A DNA stretch of 64,000 nt from Spartobacteria bacterium (GTDB taxonomy: Bacteria > Verrucomicrobiota > Verrucomicrobiia > Chthoniobacterales > UBA10450): positions 1 to 64,000 of the forward strand of contig PLCM01000035.1 of assembly GCA_003134765.1 (NCBI GenBank). Direction: 5' to 3'. Each line of letters starts with the position of its first letter. Positions within the stretch are counted from its first letter, which is position 1. Below, piece by piece: positions 9,098 to 15,802 of this stretch. Made by a program: the position numbers and the translations under genes. The notes under the pieces are model-generated. The model was not told where the DNA came from. It saw only the letters and a program-made list of their open reading frames with translations, and made no database searches.

Positions 9098-9150
9098 GTA
9101 GGGACGGCGCGCTGCGCCGTCCGCGGTCATCGCAGCGCGACGACCCTACC
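9098..9150. repeat. GTAGGGACG-ended palindromic element (REPIN-like)
   Basis: The element starts GTAGGGACGGCGCGCTGCGC and ends CGACCCTACC, so its tips are inverted, and the left arm contains an internal hairpin (GGACGGCGC/GCGCCGTCC). The same unit is found at 31650-31764 and, with a different core, at 31788-31884. It lies between two convergent genes. Confidence 0.7.
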
Positions 9151-9561
9151 TCATTTCTTTACGATCTCGGCGTTCTCGAGCATCGGGATTCCTCCGTTAC
9201 TCGCGAGCTTGCCTTTGAGCGTAATCGTCTTGCCCGCGTACTCTGCGAGCTGGTCGTTCATCGGCTTGTGATCGCCCACCACCAGGTAGGTTTTGCCGTC
9301 GCTCAGGATTGCGACCGGTCCGCCCCCCTTAATGCAGGTCGCGGCGCACTTCGCGTGCTTCTCGCCGGTGGCGTTATGATCCGCATAGCACATCAGGTCG
9401 ACGATTTCGCCGGTCAGAGTTTTCTCGCTAGCGGCTGCGAGCGCTTCCTTTTCGTGCTCCTCATGGGCAAACGTCAGAGGCGAAAGCACGAGCCCCGCCG
9501 AAAAGCTCGCGACCACGGTGAATTTCAACCACTTCGCAGTTCGATCAGGTGAATACAACAT
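9151..9561 (-). CDS. Small exported protein with conserved cysteines, unknown function
   Basis: A 136-residue protein. Residues about 10-32 form a signal peptide (WLKFTVVASFSAGLVLSPLTFAHE), followed by a short His/Glu-rich stretch (HEEHEKEA). The mature part begins EKTLTGEIVDLMCYADHN and contains three cysteines in a C-x13-C-x3-C pattern (MCYADH ... KHAKCAATCIKGG), then GPVAILSDGKTYLVVGDHKP and an OB-like beta-rich end (GKTITLKGKLASNGGIPML). The cysteine and histidine arrangement suggests metal or haem binding, but I do not recognise a named family. The ATG at 9561 is preferred because an upstream extension to 9711 runs through a dispersed palindromic repeat. Confidence 0.78.
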   Translation of the reverse strand: MLYSPDRTAKWLKFTVVASFSAGLVLSPLTFAHEEHEKEALAAASEKTLTGEIVDLMCYADHNATGEKHAKCAATCIKGGGPVAILSDGKTYLVVGDHKPMNDQLAEYAGKTITLKGKLASNGGIPMLENAEIVKK

Positions 9562-9647
9562 GAACAAACGTCCGCCCGAATTGGCGAACGTCAATTCTCC
9601 TGTAGCCGCTTCGCTGTGCGAAGCGCGAGAGCGACGGTGAAGCTGAA

Positions 9648-9711
9648 GAGGGATCCCGAGGAGAATCGCCCGACGTGCAACGGGGTCCCTCGACTGCGCT
9701 CGGGATGACAC
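9648..9711. repeat. Dispersed TCATCCCGAGC...CGAGGGA element
   Basis: The right arm CCCTCGACTGCGCTCGGGATG is a repeat seen again at 13671-13832 (inverted pair), 26417-26508 (inverted pair) and 29258-29291. Here only a degraded left partner (GGGATCCCGAGG) is visible. It lies between carA and the small exported protein. Confidence 0.6.
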
Positions 9712-9712
9712 G

Positions 9713-10861
9713 TCAGTGCCCGCGCTCGATCAACTCGGCGAATTGCGAGAAGAAATAGCTCGCGTCGTGCGGCCCGGGCGCGGCTTCCGGATGGTATTGC
9801 ACACTGAACACCGGCAGCTCACGATGGCGCATCCCTTCGACCGTGCCGTCATTCAAATTGATGTGCGTGACCTCCATTTCCGGTGGGAGCGAATCCGCGT
9901 CGACCGCGAACCCATGATTTTGCGAGGTGATTGCGACCTTGCCTGTCCGCAAATCTTTCACCGGCTGATTGCCGCCGCGATGGCCGAATTTCAGCTTGAA
10001 GGTCCGCCCACCGACGGCGAAGCCGAGAATCTGGTGGCCGAGGCAAATTCCGAAGATTGGCTTTTTGCCGAGCAACCCGCGGAGCGACTCGTGGGCATAT
10101 GGCACGGCCGACGGATCGCCGGGGCCATTCGAAAGAAAGACGCCGTCGGGATTCAAGGCGAGCACCTCTTCCGCGCTCGTCGCGGCGGGAACAACGGTCA
10201 CGCCAAAACCATTCTGGCGGAGGCGCCGCAAAATGTTTTCCTTGATGCCATAATCGTAGGCGACAACGCGATGACGAACCGGGGGCAACGGATGCCGGAC
10301 GACTTCTTCCGTGCTGCCGCTCGCCACCGACCAGGTCGTGCTCAGTCGATCGTCCGGATCCCATTGATACGCCGCGCGCGTTGTGACTTCACGGACGTAA
10401 TCCATCCCGATCACGCCTTCGCCCTTGTTCGCCTGCGAAACCGCTTCCTTTTCCGAAAGGGCCTCGCTCGTCAGGCACGCTTTCATCGCGCCCCGCTCCC
10501 GCAGATGGAGGGTCAGCGCGCGCGTGTCGATTCCCTGCACGCCGGGAATTTCCCAGCGCGCCAGGTAATCTTCGAGCGACAATTCCGAACGCCAGTTACT
10601 CGGGACCTGGCTTAGTTCTTCGATGACGAAACCGCGCACATGCGGCTCGCCGCTCTCCTGGTCGAGTGCGTTCGTCCCGTAATTGCCGATCAACGGATAG
10701 GTCATCGCCACGATTTGTCCGCGATACGACGGATCGGTCAGCACTTCCTGGTAGCCGGTCATCGAAGTGTTGAAGCAGACTTCGCCGACGCGGGTGCCGG
10801 TGGCGCCAAACGATTCGCCCTCGAAAATTCGGCCGTCTTCCAGGGCGAGAATTGCGCGCAT
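9713..10861 (-). CDS. carA: Carbamoyl-phosphate synthase small subunit (glutaminase)
   Basis: A 382-residue glutamine amidotransferase subunit that supplies ammonia to carbamoyl-phosphate synthase for arginine and pyrimidine synthesis. The N-terminal CPSase domain runs from [15 protein letters not shown] through [18 protein letters not shown] and [15 protein letters not shown]. The class I amidotransferase domain starts near residue 200 ([14 protein letters not shown]), with the nucleophile Cys273 in [11 protein letters not shown] and the triad partners His357 and Glu359 in SVQYHPEA. The length is normal. The large subunit gene carB is not in the window. The gene is preceded by a hexamer-based palindrome and, further up, the terminator of the 6S RNA gene. 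Confidence 0.97.
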   Translation of the reverse strand: MRAILALEDGRIFEGESFGATGTRVGEVCFNTSMTGYQEVLTDPSYRGQIVAMTYPLIGNYGTNALDQESGEPHVRGFVIEELSQVPSNWRSELSLEDYLARWEIPGVQGIDTRALTLHLRERGAMKACLTSEALSEKEAVSQANKGEGVIGMDYVREVTTRAAYQWDPDDRLSTTWSVASGSTEEVVRHPLPPVRHRVVAYDYGIKENILRRLRQNGFGVTVVPAATSAEEVLALNPDGVFLSNGPGDPSAVPYAHESLRGLLGKKPIFGICLGHQILGFAVGGRTFKLKFGHRGGNQPVKDLRTGKVAITSQNHGFAVDADSLPPEMEVTHINLNDGTVEGMRHRELPVFSVQYHPEAAPGPHDASYFFSQFAELIERGH

Positions 10862-10899
10862 GCTGTGCAGACCGTTAGCAGCTTTCGCCGTGCACTCAA

Positions 10900-10985
10900 C
10901 TCCTGCTCATGATCATGATCTTGCTCCTGATCTTTCAGTGATCCCTGCGGATTGCGATCAGGATCAGGATCAAGAGCACGAGCAG
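10900..10985. repeat. Hexamer-based inverted repeat, copy 2
   Basis: Arms at 10900-10932 and 10956-10985 use the same GATCAG/GATCAT/GAGCAG hexamers as the copy at 8201-8297. The reverse complement of the left arm here matches the right arm of copy 1 closely. The loop is 23 bases. It lies between the carA start and the 6S RNA terminator, within the likely carA promoter region. Confidence 0.75.
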
Positions 10986-10987
10986 AA

Positions 10988-11021
10988 AAAAGCCCGGACT
11001 ACTTTCGCAGTCCGGGCTTTT
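10988..11021 (-). terminator. Rho-independent terminator of the 6S RNA gene
   Basis: AAAAGCCCGGACT and AGTCCGGGCTTTT form a perfect 13-bp stem (9 bp excluding the A/T flanks) with an 8-base loop. Read on the minus strand it ends in a T tract (GGGCTTTTTTC), which fits a transcript coming from the 6S RNA at 11029-11210. The flanking A/T tracts make it usable in both directions. Confidence 0.88.
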
Positions 11022-11028
11022 CAAATTA

Positions 11029-11210
11029 TTACCCCGCAAATGCCGTTAAGGTGGATATCCCGTTCCCTTTCGGTAACGGGCGGACGACCGCCGCACGAGC
11101 GTCTGACTTCCAATTAAGGCATGTCATCTTCCCAATGCAGCCAAGCCTCCTATAGCTAATGAAATATCGGTTCGGGAATCACACCTGTAATCTCGAACAC
11201 CGCAGGGTAA
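11029..11210 (-). ncRNA. ssrS: 6S RNA
   Basis: On the minus strand the 182 bases carry the marks of 6S RNA, the regulator that mimics an open promoter and sequesters the housekeeping RNA polymerase. The ends pair over 9 bp (UUACCCUGC with GCGGGGUAA). The left side reads GAACCGATATTTCATTAG, close to GAGCCGATATTTCATACC of the Escherichia coli RNA, and the right side contains ATGCCTTAA and ATATCCACCTTAACG, matching its AAGCCUUAA and ACAUUCACCUUGAAC blocks. The length is almost the same as the 184-nt E. coli RNA, and a strong terminator follows 7 bases later. It lies 91 bp downstream of the pheT stop on the same strand. I could not fold it computationally. Confidence 0.86.
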
Positions 11211-11301
11211 ATTGGTCGAAAGTTCTCGGTTGAGAGTTGAGCGGAAAACTCTGGTTTCCATCCCAACCCTCAATCAAAAACTCCCGACCGCTTTCAAAGA
11301 A

Positions 11302-13659
11302 CTACTCCCGGAGTTCCACACCCAATTCCCGCTGCAACCGTTCGCGAATCTTCGCGTGGACCACGGCAATTTCGTCGTTCGTCAGTGTGCGAGTTTTGTC
11401 GCGGTATGTCAACGTATATGCCAGCGACTTTTTTCCGACACCGAAATTTCCCTCGCTTCCGCTGAAAACATCGAACAGCTCGACCTTCGCGAGCAACGGT
11501 TCGTTCGCACTCGCGATCGTCGTAAAAATTTTTTCGTGACTCAAATTCTCCGGCACGATCATGGCGATGTCGCGGGTGATCGCGGGAAACTTTTCGATTC
11601 CACGAAATATTAGTCCGCCTTCCAGATGTGCGAACGAAGCAAGATTCAGCTCGGCAAATAAAACCGGGTGGGTTGAATCAATCGGCTTCGTCCGTTCGGA
11701 AGCAACCTGGCCGGCGAAACCAATTCGCTCAGCCCCTCGCCAGATTTCGACCGCCAGGATCAAGCCGGGTCGCTCCACCCGCCTAAAGGACGCAGATGGG
11801 ATGACCGATTCGATCACGCCCTTGAGATCGAAATAATCGAGGATGCGATTCTTCGAGCGCCAGTGCGCCGACGGTCCCGAGTTTCCCCACAGGAGGATTC
11901 CAAGATAGCGTTCTTCTCTTCCCTCGGGAGGAATAAAGACGCGCCCCACTTCAAAGATGGCGACCCGGTGAGTTCCGCCCAGGACGTTGCGGACCCAAAC
12001 ATCCAGGAGGGAGGGATAAAAACTTCGGCGGAGCGCGACATGGTCTTCATTGAGCGGATTACGTAATTCGATTGCGCCTTCCTCGAATTCAGCCGCCTTG
12101 CGCGAGATCAGCTTCGAAGTCCGCACCTCGGCAAGTCCACGCCCCGCCAGGCGCGCGCGCAGCTCGGACTCAAGATCATGGCCGCGGTCCGCCTCCGACT
12201 CTGGCGTGAACCGGCTGCGATATCGGACCGGCACGTTCTCGATCCCAAACACGCGCACGACTTCTTCGATCAGGTCGGCTTCGCGCTGGAGATCGGAACG
12301 GAAACTGGGAATGCGCCACGAAGTTTCATCATCCGTGACGCGCGCCTTCTTTAGGCCGAACCCTTCGAGAATCTGGACGACGCGTTCCTTCGGCACTGGC
12401 ACACCGATGAGTTCGTCGCAGCGCTCGTAGCGCAAGGAAACATCCGGCGGTGGCTCGGGCAGCGCTCCGGCGGTTGCGATTTCCGCCGCGGGGTTTCCCG
12501 CGGCCAGCTCGCCAATCAATTCGGTCGCGCGCTGCGACGCCGGCAGGATCATCGCCGGATCGACCCGGCGCTCGAAGCGATAACTCGCGTCGCTCGGAAG
12601 ATTCAAAGTCCGCGAGGTGCGGCGGATGCTCGACGGCAAAAAGTAAGCGGCTTCAAGCAGGACATTTCTCGTCGAGGCGGTGACGCCGGTTTCTTCGCCG
12701 CCCATCACCCCGCCGATGCCGACAACGCGTTCCTGGTCCGCGATGACCAAATCTCGTGAAGTGAGCGTGTAGGTCTTGCCGTCGAGGGCGAGAAATTTTT
12801 CGCCTTCGCGCGCGCGGCGCACAACAATTTCGCCCTTCAATTTGTCAGCGTCGAACGCGTGCGTGGGCTGACCGAGCTCGAGCATCACGAAGTTGGAGAT
12901 GTCGACGATATTGTTGATCGAGCGCAGACCCACCGCCTCCAGTTTCGCGCGCAACCAATCCGGGCTCGGCCCGACCTTGATGTTCTCGATCCGGCGCGCC
13001 GAATAGAAAGGGCATTCGTTAGGCGCCGAGATTTTGATGGAGCCGGCACGCCCTCGTGCCGGTTGATCGGCGTCATTACGTGTCACCGTCCGCGACGAGG
13101 GCGTCGCGGCTCCAGTGAGCGCCGCAATCTCTCGCGCCAGACCGAAATGGCTCAGCAGATCCCCGCGGTTCGGCGTGATCTCGACATCCAGGACCGTGTC
13201 CTCCGGGAAAAGCGAGCCGATCGGTTGGCCGATTTGTGCCTCGGGCGACAGGATCAGAAGTCCATCGCCGTCTTCGGACAAGCCAAGCTCGCTCGGACTG
13301 CAAAGCATCCCCTGGGATTCGACGCCCCGCAGTTTGCTCGGTTTGATTTTCAGATCGTTCACCAGCACGGCTCCGGGCAAAGCGAGGGGAACCTTGTCGC
13401 CGACTTTGTAATTCTTCGCGCCACAAACGATCTGGCGTGGTTGGCCGCTGCCATCGTCAACCTGACAGACGCTCAGCCGATCCGCGTTCGGATGCTGGAC
13501 CGAGGAATTGATCTGGGCGACGACGACGTTATCGAAATTCGCCCCGCGTTTCTCGATCCCCTCGATCTCGATACCGGCGAGCGTGAGCAACTCCGCCAGC
13601 TCATCCACGCCCGACGGCAGCTCCACAAATTCGCGCAGCCAGTTAACCGAAAATTTCAT
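11302..13659 (-). CDS. pheT: Phenylalanine-tRNA ligase beta subunit
   Basis: A 785-residue subunit of the (alpha-beta)2 phenylalanyl-tRNA synthetase. From the N-terminus: MKFSVNWLREFVELP, a tRNA-binding OB domain at about 40-150 (FDNVVVAQINSSVQHPNADRL), the B3/B4 editing region (EITPNRGDLLSHFGLAREIAAL), the B5 domain (PLRYERCDELIGVPVPKERV region), the catalytic-like fold, and the C-terminal anticodon-binding FDX-ACB domain (KFPAITRDIAMIVPENLSHE). The ATG at 13659 matches the conserved family start; the reading upstream to 13791 runs through a dispersed repeat. Between EIAALTGA and IKISAPNECPFY the protein carries 25 residues encoded by a 75-bp palindromic element. The order rplT-pheS-pheT is the usual one. 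Confidence 0.96.
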   Translation of the reverse strand: MKFSVNWLREFVELPSGVDELAELLTLAGIEIEGIEKRGANFDNVVVAQINSSVQHPNADRLSVCQVDDGSGQPRQIVCGAKNYKVGDKVPLALPGAVLVNDLKIKPSKLRGVESQGMLCSPSELGLSEDGDGLLILSPEAQIGQPIGSLFPEDTVLDVEITPNRGDLLSHFGLAREIAALTGAATPSSRTVTRNDADQPARGRAGSIKISAPNECPFYSARRIENIKVGPSPDWLRAKLEAVGLRSINNIVDISNFVMLELGQPTHAFDADKLKGEIVVRRAREGEKFLALDGKTYTLTSRDLVIADQERVVGIGGVMGGEETGVTASTRNVLLEAAYFLPSSIRRTSRTLNLPSDASYRFERRVDPAMILPASQRATELIGELAAGNPAAEIATAGALPEPPPDVSLRYERCDELIGVPVPKERVVQILEGFGLKKARVTDDETSWRIPSFRSDLQREADLIEEVVRVFGIENVPVRYRSRFTPESEADRGHDLESELRARLAGRGLAEVRTSKLISRKAAEFEEGAIELRNPLNEDHVALRRSFYPSLLDVWVRNVLGGTHRVAIFEVGRVFIPPEGREERYLGILLWGNSGPSAHWRSKNRILDYFDLKGVIESVIPSASFRRVERPGLILAVEIWRGAERIGFAGQVASERTKPIDSTHPVLFAELNLASFAHLEGGLIFRGIEKFPAITRDIAMIVPENLSHEKIFTTIASANEPLLAKVELFDVFSGSEGNFGVGKKSLAYTLTYRDKTRTLTNDEIAVVHAKIRERLQRELGVELRE
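13039..13113. repeat. 75-bp palindromic element in frame inside pheT
   Basis: The segment begins GGAGCCGGCACG and ends CGTCGCGGCTCC, with outer inverted tips and two internal hairpins (GGCACGCCCTCGTGCC and CGACGAGGGCGTCG). Its length is exactly 25 codons, so it keeps the pheT frame. The same hairpin unit occurs outside genes at 5449-5473, which shows that it is a mobile or dispersed element rather than ancestral pheT sequence. Confidence 0.78.
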
Positions 13660-13670
13660 GGTGTGAACGC

Positions 13671-13832
13671 GGTCATCCCGAGGCTGGCGCAGCGCGCCGA
13701 GGGACCTCCCAGTTGTAAATTGCGCCACGCCAGCGACAGCTGCGCGCAGCTTGATGAAGACGTCCAATGCTCCGCGGAAGCGCAAGACCACTTGCGGGGT
13801 CCCTCGGCGCGCTGCGCCAGCCTCGGGATGAC
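13671..13832. repeat. Inverted pair of TCATCCCGAGG elements between pheS and pheT
   Basis: The left unit (GTCATCCCGAGGCTGGCGCA, then GCGCCGAGGGACC) and right unit (GGTCCCTCGGCGCGC, then GCCAGCCTCGGGATGACA) are near-perfect reverse complements separated by about 90 bp. The pair fills the unusually long 201-bp gap between two normally tightly linked genes and would form a long hairpin in the pheST mRNA. Confidence 0.75.
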
Positions 13833-13860
13833 ATGCTGGTGATACAGCAAGGTTTCATCA

Positions 13861-14877
13861 TCATGCGAATTGCCTCAGGAAGCGCAGATCGTTCGCCGCG
13901 AAGTAACGAAGATCGGGAATGCCGAACAGGATCATGGCGAGGCGATCCATCCCGAGCCCGAAGGCGAAGCCGCTCCATTTTTTCGGATCGTAGGCCGTAT
14001 CGCCGCGGGCGGAATTCACCTGCTCGAACACCGCTGGATGGACCATCCCGCACCCGCACATCTCCAGCCATTTCTCGCCACCTTTGAGCGCCTTCGATTT
14101 CACATCGATCTCGAAGCTCGGTTCCGTGAATGGAAAATAGTGCGGCCGAAAACGGACCTGCGTCTCCGCGCCGAACAGTTCGTGAAGGAAGAACTCCAGC
14201 GTCCCTTTCAGGTCCCCGATGCTGACCTTCTCGTCGACGTAGAGTCCTTCGATTTGATGAAACTGCGCGCTGTGGGTGGCGTCCACTTCGTCGCGTCGAT
14301 AAGCCGCGCCGGGCGCGATTACGCGGATCGGCGGAGGCGCTTTTTCCATCGTGCGAATCTGGACCGTGGAAGTGTGGGTGCGGAGCAATCGGCCGTCGGG
14401 CAGATAAAAAGTATCCTGCTCATTGCGCGCGGGATGGTCGGGCGCGGTGTTCAGCGCGTCGAAGCAATGCCATTCCGTCTCGACATCTGGACCTTCGGCA
14501 AGGGCGAAACCCATTCGTCGAAAAATGCTGATGGCTCGGTCGAGCATTTGGGTGAGGGGATGCAGACTCCCGAGCTCCGCGGCGGTGCCCGGCAAAGAAA
14601 TATCGATATCCGCCAGTTCCCGCGCTTCTTTCGCGGCTCGTAAACGATCGGCGGCTTCCGCAATTGCCGCGGTCACGGAGGTCCGTGCTTCGTTCAGCAG
14701 CTTCCCCACGACCGGTTTCTCTTCCTTGCTGAGGGATTTCATCCGGTCGGCCCAGGCCGAAATGCTCCCGGCGCGACCGAGGTAGCGGACCCGCGCGGCT
14801 TCGAGGGTTTGCTCGTCGCCCGCTCCGCCGATCTCGCTGAGGGCGGCGTCGCGGAGTTGTTCCAGCTCGTGAGACAT
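13861..14877 (-). CDS. pheS: Phenylalanine-tRNA ligase alpha subunit
   Basis: A 338-residue catalytic subunit of phenylalanyl-tRNA synthetase (class II). After a coiled-coil tRNA-binding N-terminus (SHELEQLRDAALSEI) and LHPLTQMLDRAISIFRRMGF come the class II motifs: TEWHCFDALNTAPDHPAR, RTHTSTVQIRTME, the motif 2 region AYRRDEVDATHSAQFHQIEG, and motif 3 GFAFGLGMDRLAMI. The ATG at 14877 gives the standard start; upstream sequence to 14916 is a GTTGAACG-type spacer repeat. It lies downstream of rplT on the same strand, separated by 108 bp containing a palindrome. Confidence 0.96.
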   Translation of the reverse strand: MSHELEQLRDAALSEIGGAGDEQTLEAARVRYLGRAGSISAWADRMKSLSKEEKPVVGKLLNEARTSVTAAIAEAADRLRAAKEARELADIDISLPGTAAELGSLHPLTQMLDRAISIFRRMGFALAEGPDVETEWHCFDALNTAPDHPARNEQDTFYLPDGRLLRTHTSTVQIRTMEKAPPPIRVIAPGAAYRRDEVDATHSAQFHQIEGLYVDEKVSIGDLKGTLEFFLHELFGAETQVRFRPHYFPFTEPSFEIDVKSKALKGGEKWLEMCGCGMVHPAVFEQVNSARGDTAYDPKKWSGFAFGLGMDRLAMILFGIPDLRYFAANDLRFLRQFA

Positions 14878-14923
14878 TGGTGGACGAGTGTTGAACGTCC
14901 GGCGCCGAACGTCCAATTCTGAA

Positions 14924-14983
14924 TTGTAGAGCGGCTGTGTCAGCCGCCGCGGCGCTGAGGCGTTTCACAGAAACGCCCTACAA
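14924..14983. repeat. Palindromic element directly downstream of rplT
   Basis: The unit begins TTGTAGAGCGGCTGTGTCAGC and ends ACGCCCTACAA, so the tips TTGTAG/CTACAA are inverted. Two internal hairpins are present (GCGGCTGTGTCAGCCGC and GGCGTTTCACAGAAACGCC). It begins 2 bases after the rplT stop on the minus strand and could attenuate read-through into pheS. Confidence 0.7.
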
Positions 14984-14985
14984 AA

Positions 14986-15369
14986 TTACGCCGCCTTCTT
15001 TGCTTTCGCTTTGTCAGCGAGCGCGGTTTTCACCTGCTCGACAATCCCTTTGAACGCGGCTTCATCCGTGATCGCGAGATCGGAGAGGATCTTGCGATCG
15101 AGCCCGATGTTCGCCGCCTTCAGACCCTCGGCGAAACGGCTGTAGGTGAGGCCTTGCGCGCGGACGGCGGCGTTCAGCCGCTGGATCCAAAGATAACGGA
15201 AAGTGCGTTTGCGCGTTTTGCGATCCCGATACGACCAATATTTGGCCTTCATCGTCGCGTCCTTCGCGTAACGGAAAAGTTTGGAACGGCGGCCGCGATA
15301 ACCCTTGGCCTGATCGAGGACGCGTTTGCGTCGCTCCCGGCTGGCGGGAGCATTGGTAGCTCTTGGCAT
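14986..15369 (-). CDS. rplT: 50S ribosomal protein L20
   Basis: A 127-residue ribosomal protein that binds 23S rRNA early in 50S assembly. The start [30 protein letters not shown] and the segments [30 protein letters not shown] and [15 protein letters not shown] are the L20 signature. The C-terminus has a lysine/alanine tail (DKAKAKKAA). The usual upstream partners infC and rpmI are absent: the upstream 430 bp hold a leader-like stretch and a 188-bp palindrome, then a gene on the opposite strand. Confidence 0.97.
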   Translation of the reverse strand: MPRATNAPASRERRKRVLDQAKGYRGRRSKLFRYAKDATMKAKYWSYRDRKTRKRTFRYLWIQRLNAAVRAQGLTYSRFAEGLKAANIGLDRKILSDLAITDEAAFKGIVEQVKTALADKAKAKKAA

Positions 15370-15561
15370 TTTGTTTCAGCCCGAATTGCTCCGGACTCCT
15401 TCTTTCAGCGAATTGTTCTTTGGTTAATGATCTGCGCGACCTCATTCGCTGATTCGGCTCCGCTTTACGGGACCAGGTGGGCAGATCGACGCGACGCATC
15501 GGCGTTCGCGGGCCGGAAAAGTAGCGAGGACCTCGGGAATCACAACTGATTTCTCGGCTCC
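15370..15561 (-). other. rplT upstream region (leader), no gene seen
   Basis: About 190 bp upstream of rplT contain no open frame that I can support and no L35 (rpmI) or IF3 (infC) sequence. Short complementary pieces (CCGGAG/CTCCGG near 15385 and AATTCGCTGA/TCATTCGCTGA) could fold in a leader RNA. L20 autoregulates through its leader in other bacteria, but no specific L20 site can be recognised by eye. Confidence 0.3.
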
Positions 15562-15749
15562 AATGTGGGAGCGGCCTTGGAAAGCCCGGCCTCGCCGACT
15601 TCGTCGGCTGCGTTACGGGTGCCGCGACTGTCTCCCTCGCAGAGCGACACTCTGTCGAGCCGGGCATGCGGCAGCAGCGATGGGTTCGGCTCGACAGAGT
15701 CTCGCCCCAAGCGAGAGAAGAGTCGGGGCACAAAGGCCCCTCCCACATT
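15562..15749. mobile_element. 188-bp MITE-like palindromic element, copy 1
   Basis: The ends are inverted: AATGTGGGAGCGGCCTT on the left and AAGGCCCCTCCCACATT on the right. Inside, GGCTCGACAGAGTCTCGCCC on the right pairs with an imperfect mate on the left, so the whole unit can fold on itself. A second copy lies at 23755-23931 with the same ends and the same left block (GAAAGCCCGGCCTCGCCGAC). It encodes no protein. Confidence 0.8.
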
Positions 15750-15802
15750 GAAAGCACCAGAATTGCATTGGCCGGCGGCAGCGGGACTTCTAAAATCGGC
15801 GC

